Shown here: positions 6,058 through 7,844 of the stretch, piece after piece
Numbering within the stretch: the stretch's first letter is position 1
Layout: every line of letters starts with the position of its first letter
Assembly: GCA_024693415.1 (NCBI GenBank)
Contig: JAILKX010000196.1
Coordinates: forward strand, 1 to 7,844
DNA length: 7,844 bases
DNA from: Bacilli bacterium
GTDB lineage: Bacteria; Bacillota_I; Bacilli_A; RFN20; CAG-826
Direction of reading: 5' to 3'
The notes under the pieces: generated by a model
Databases searched by the model: none
What the model saw: only the letters and a program-made list of their open reading frames with translations
What the model was told of the DNA's origin: nothing
Position numbers and translations under genes: made by a program

Positions 6058-7267
6058 ACGCAACTGCGTATCCGTCTCAGAACTGAACGCCATCATAAAA
6101 GCAACGCTTGAGGAAGACGAAGGCCTGTCCTCGATCTTTCTGCGCGGCGAGGTCAGCAATTTCAAGGTGTATTCCTCCGGCCACGCCTATTTTTCTTTGA
6201 AGGACAGCCAAAGCGTTATCTCGGCGGTGATGTGGGCCTCTTACGCGAGCCGCCTCACCTTCTTGCCCAAAGACGGCGATGAGGTGCTAGTGCACGGCCG
6301 CATCGGGGTTTACCCCGCCCGCGGCTCATATCAGATCATCGTCGACCACATGGAGCTTTTCGGCAAGGGCGCCGAGCTTTTGCGCTTGCAGGAGCTCAAG
6401 GAGAAGCTCGCCAAGGAAGGGCTCTTCGACCAGAGCAGGAAGCGGAAGATACCCGCCTTCCCGCACCGGATCGGCGTGATCGCGGGCGCTTCGAGCGCCG
6501 GTTTGCGCGATATTCTGGTCAACATCGAGAACCGCTGGCCGCTAGTGGAGGTGATCGTCTTCCCGAGCCTCGTCCAGGGCAAAGACGCGCCACAAGCCCT
6601 TCTACGGGCCTTAAATGAAGCGAAGGGACATTTCATCGATACGCTCATCATCGGCCGTGGCGGGGGCTCCAGCGAAGATTTAGGGGCATTCAATGATGAA
6701 ACGCTGGTCCGCGCGGCCGCAGAATTCCCTTGTCCGGTCATCGCAGCGGTAGGGCACGAAGTGGATGTCACATTGATTGACCTCGTGGCCGATTTAAGGG
6801 TTTCGACGCCCACCGGGGCCGCCGTGGCGGCTACGCCTGACAAAAATGAAGTTATCCAAACCTTGGATGGCGTGAGTGAGCACCTCGACATCATGATCGA
6901 CGGCAAAATCCGTGGACTGTCGCAGACGCTGTCGCTATTGAGCAAGAGATCCTATTTTGAGAACCCCGCCGCCATATACGATAAAAAGCTCGATGACCTG
7001 TCCAAAATCTCCAAGAACCTGGATATGCTCATCGATATGAAGATCGCCGCGGCAGACCATAGTTTGGAGTCATCCAAAGGAAGGCTGGCCGCCCTCAATC
7101 CATATGCCGTTTTGAAGCGTGGCTACGCCATTTCCGAGGACGAGGACGGCAAGGTGGTCCAATCGGCCAAGCAGGTAGCGGTGGGCACGATTATGAAAAC
7201 GCGCTTCAACGATGGTATAATCACCTCGAGAGTAGAAAAGAAGGAGGCCTCGAATAATGGCCAATGA
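6047..7267 (+). CDS. xseA: Exonuclease VII large subunit
   Basis: Catalytic subunit of the cytoplasmic exonuclease VII, which degrades single-stranded DNA from both ends and works with several XseB copies. At 406 residues it is somewhat shorter than the usual ~450, the difference lying in the coiled-coil region. Residues 8-103 are the OB-fold (VSVSELNAIIK, LRGEVSNFK, GHAYFSLKD). The nuclease domain spans about 130-265, with IGRGGGSSEDLGAFNDE (202-218), VGHEVDVTLID (235-245) and ADLRVSTPTGAA (248-259), all family hallmarks. About 265-345 are helical coiled coil for XseB binding, and NPYAVLKRGYAI (351-362) is the conserved C-terminal motif. The loop usually reading TSPTGAA is ASSAGLRDI here. 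The start ATG 6047 overlaps nusB by 11 bases; the alternative ATG at 6054 is out of frame and stops after 10 codons. A modest AAGG (6031-6034) lies upstream. Confidence 0.97.
   Translation: MLNERNCVSVSELNAIIKATLEEDEGLSSIFLRGEVSNFKVYSSGHAYFSLKDSQSVISAVMWASYASRLTFLPKDGDEVLVHGRIGVYPARGSYQIIVDHMELFGKGAELLRLQELKEKLAKEGLFDQSRKRKIPAFPHRIGVIAGASSAGLRDILVNIENRWPLVEVIVFPSLVQGKDAPQALLRALNEAKGHFIDTLIIGRGGGSSEDLGAFNDETLVRAAAEFPCPVIAAVGHEVDVTLIDLVADLRVSTPTGAAVAATPDKNEVIQTLDGVSEHLDIMIDGKIRGLSQTLSLLSKRSYFENPAAIYDKKLDDLSKISKNLDMLIDMKIAAADHSLESSKGRLAALNPYAVLKRGYAISEDEDGKVVQSAKQVAVGTIMKTRFNDGIITSRVEKKEASNNGQ
7213..7221 (+). promoter_or_regulatory. Consensus extended -10 inside the 3' end of xseA
   Basis: TGGTATAAT is a full match to the extended -10 (TG, one base, TATAAT) in a GC-rich coding region. 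It falls in the xseA codons GAT-GGT-ATA-ATC; the ATA Ile codon is uncommon in these genes, which mostly use ATC. No good -35 is present (TTATGA at 7191-7196, 19 bases away, is the nearest), but an extended -10 can do without one. Initiation near 7228 would give a short leader carrying AAGGAGG (7241-7247), so it could drive xseB and dxs independently. Confidence 0.4.
7241..7247 (+). promoter_or_regulatory. Strong Shine-Dalgarno for xseB
   Basis: AAGGAGG is a near-perfect match to the anti-Shine-Dalgarno of 16S rRNA and lies nine bases before the xseB ATG at 7257, inside the end of xseA. It is one of the two strongest ribosome sites in the window, along with that of tkt, and fixes the xseB start over the nested ATG at 7264. 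It suits a small subunit needed in several copies per XseA. Confidence 0.8.
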
Positions 7268-7457
7268 AGATAAGAAACCTTTTGAGCAGAGGCTCGAAAG
7301 ACTGAATGAGATCGTCAACAAGATCGAGACCGAAACCCTTTCCCTGAACCAGTCTATGGCCCTTTATGAGGAGGGGAAGAAGCTCATAGTCGAGCTCGAA
7401 AAGGAGCTCTCCGAAGCGAAGATCAAGATCGAAACCATTCGCGAAGGCGAAAAGTGA
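7257..7457 (+). CDS. xseB: Exonuclease VII small subunit
   Basis: Small helical partner of XseA that binds its coiled-coil arm and is needed for stable exonuclease VII. At 66 residues it is slightly shorter than the usual 70-80. The family pattern is clear: FEQRLERLNEIVNKIE (9-24), then the core ETLSLNQSMALYEEGKKLI (26-44), the second amphipathic helix, and a short charged end. It overlaps xseA by 11 bases and has a strong AAGGAGG nine bases before the ATG, so coupled and independent initiation are both plausible. A consensus extended -10 just upstream could add separate transcription. In Bacillus ispA follows; here a 46-base AT-rich gap leads straight to dxs. Confidence 0.95.
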   Translation: MANEDKKPFEQRLERLNEIVNKIETETLSLNQSMALYEEGKKLIVELEKELSEAKIKIETIREGEK

Positions 7458-7503
7458 TTAAGTAATAATTCGATAGATAATTAGTAGTTTGCTAGTAGAT
7501 AAA
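7458..7503. other. AT-rich spacer before dxs with short direct repeats
   Basis: This 46-base gap is strongly AT-rich compared with its surroundings. It contains TAGATAA at 7474-7480 and 7496-7502 (22 bases apart) and TAGTAG at 7482-7487 and 7493-7498 (11 bases apart), spacings of two and one helical turns. GATAAT (7476-7481) is a five-of-six match to a -10 box but has no clear -35. There is no hairpin terminator and no Shine-Dalgarno for dxs. It may hold a dxs promoter or regulator site, or may simply be low-complexity sequence. Confidence 0.35.
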
Positions 7504-7844
7504 ATGTCACGCTCCATCGATAAAATCGACATAAAAGAGATTAAAGACCCGTCTTTCCTAAAAACATTGGATTATGACTCTTTGAGCGTGCTTTGCCATG
7601 ACCTTAGGACCGAGATCATCACCGCCACGTCAGAGTACGGCGGCCATCTCTCTTCGAACCTCGGCGTAGTGGAGCTCACTGTTGCCCTTCACAGGGTTTT
7701 CAACTTCCCGGAAGACAAACTGATCTTCGACGTGGGACACCAATGCTACGCGCACAAGCTCCTGACCGGGCGCTCGCTAGACCATTTGAACGAAGGCGGA
7801 TACTGCGCGGGCTTCCAAAAGATCTGCGAATCGCCTTATGATCC
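7504..7844 (+). CDS. dxs: 1-deoxy-D-xylulose-5-phosphate synthase, 5' part
   Basis: First enzyme of the MEP isoprenoid pathway: a cytoplasmic TPP enzyme that condenses pyruvate and glyceraldehyde-3-phosphate to 1-deoxy-D-xylulose-5-phosphate with loss of CO2. Only the first 113 codons are here, open to the window edge; the family is about 620 residues. The early DXS signature is clear: YGGHLSSNLGVVELTVALH (45-63) with the catalytic His48, then DKLIFDVGHQCYAHKLLTGR (71-90) with His79, and GGYCAGFQK (98-106) corresponding to the usual GGLSGFPK. The GDG TPP motif would lie downstream. The signature separates it from transketolase, its relative upstream in this window. The ATG at 7504 lacks a Shine-Dalgarno; the in-frame TTG at 7489 is an alternative without one too, with a stop at 7474-7476. 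Succession to xseB, without ispA between, fits a reduced Bacillus-like block. Confidence 0.95.
   Translation, partial: MSRSIDKIDIKEIKDPSFLKTLDYDSLSVLCHDLRTEIITATSEYGGHLSSNLGVVELTVALHRVFNFPEDKLIFDVGHQCYAHKLLTGRSLDHLNEGGYCAGFQKICESPYD

Noticed and set aside
7517..7529. Inverted repeat TCGAT-AAA-ATCGA in the start of dxs
   Set aside because: A 5-base stem inside coding sequence is expected by chance, and nothing else supports a function.
1..7844. Mycoplasma-type code, mobile elements, CRISPR arrays, tRNA or rRNA genes
   Set aside because: TGA is a true stop for four genes and Trp is TGG. No transposase, spaced repeat array or tRNA/rRNA-like sequence was seen.

Overview
This window is a GC-rich, tightly packed housekeeping segment with every gene on the + strand. 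The gene content and order resemble the Bacillota (Bacilli-like) arrangement: hisS-aspS, then a yqhY/Asp23 - nusB - xseA - xseB - dxs block like the one in Bacillus subtilis. The coding sequence prefers C or G at third positions, which is unusual for classical Bacilli. I therefore infer an uncultured, GC-rich Bacilli-type lineage, with moderate confidence and no finer placement. TGA ends four genes (hisS, nusB, xseA, xseB) and Trp is TGG, so the mycoplasma code does not apply.

Layout. Bases 2-886 are the 3' part of histidyl-tRNA synthetase, whose usual anticodon-binding domain is followed by a striking Cys/His-rich tail. Bases 909-2654 are a full-length bacterial-type aspartyl-tRNA synthetase. 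After a short AT-rich gap holding an AT-only palindrome comes transketolase (2712-4688). A small Asp23/Gls24-family (YqhY-like) gene follows 9 bases later (4698-5033). Next are an unrecognised four-helix membrane protein (5059-5544), NusB (5611-6057), and exonuclease VII large and small subunits (6047-7267 and 7257-7457). The 5' part of DXP synthase (dxs) starts at 7504 and runs off the window.

How the genes relate. Two tRNA synthetases supply translation. Transketolase makes and consumes glyceraldehyde-3-phosphate in the pentose phosphate pathway, and DXS uses glyceraldehyde-3-phosphate plus pyruvate for isoprenoid (MEP pathway) synthesis; both are thiamine-diphosphate enzymes. NusB acts in rRNA antitermination, and XseA/XseB form the single-strand nuclease exonuclease VII. 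The genes are probably linked by co-transcription rather than by one shared pathway. nusB-xseA-xseB are joined by 11-base overlaps. folD and ispA, which sit in this block in B. subtilis, are absent here.

I found no mobile elements, CRISPR, tRNA or rRNA genes. The clearest oddity is the 55-residue HisRS tail with 10 Cys and 15 His, a probable metal-binding extension. Smaller points are two near-identical nested gene overlaps, a consensus extended -10 inside xseA, a possible promoter that decides the nusB start, and an orphan membrane gene without a ribosome binding site.
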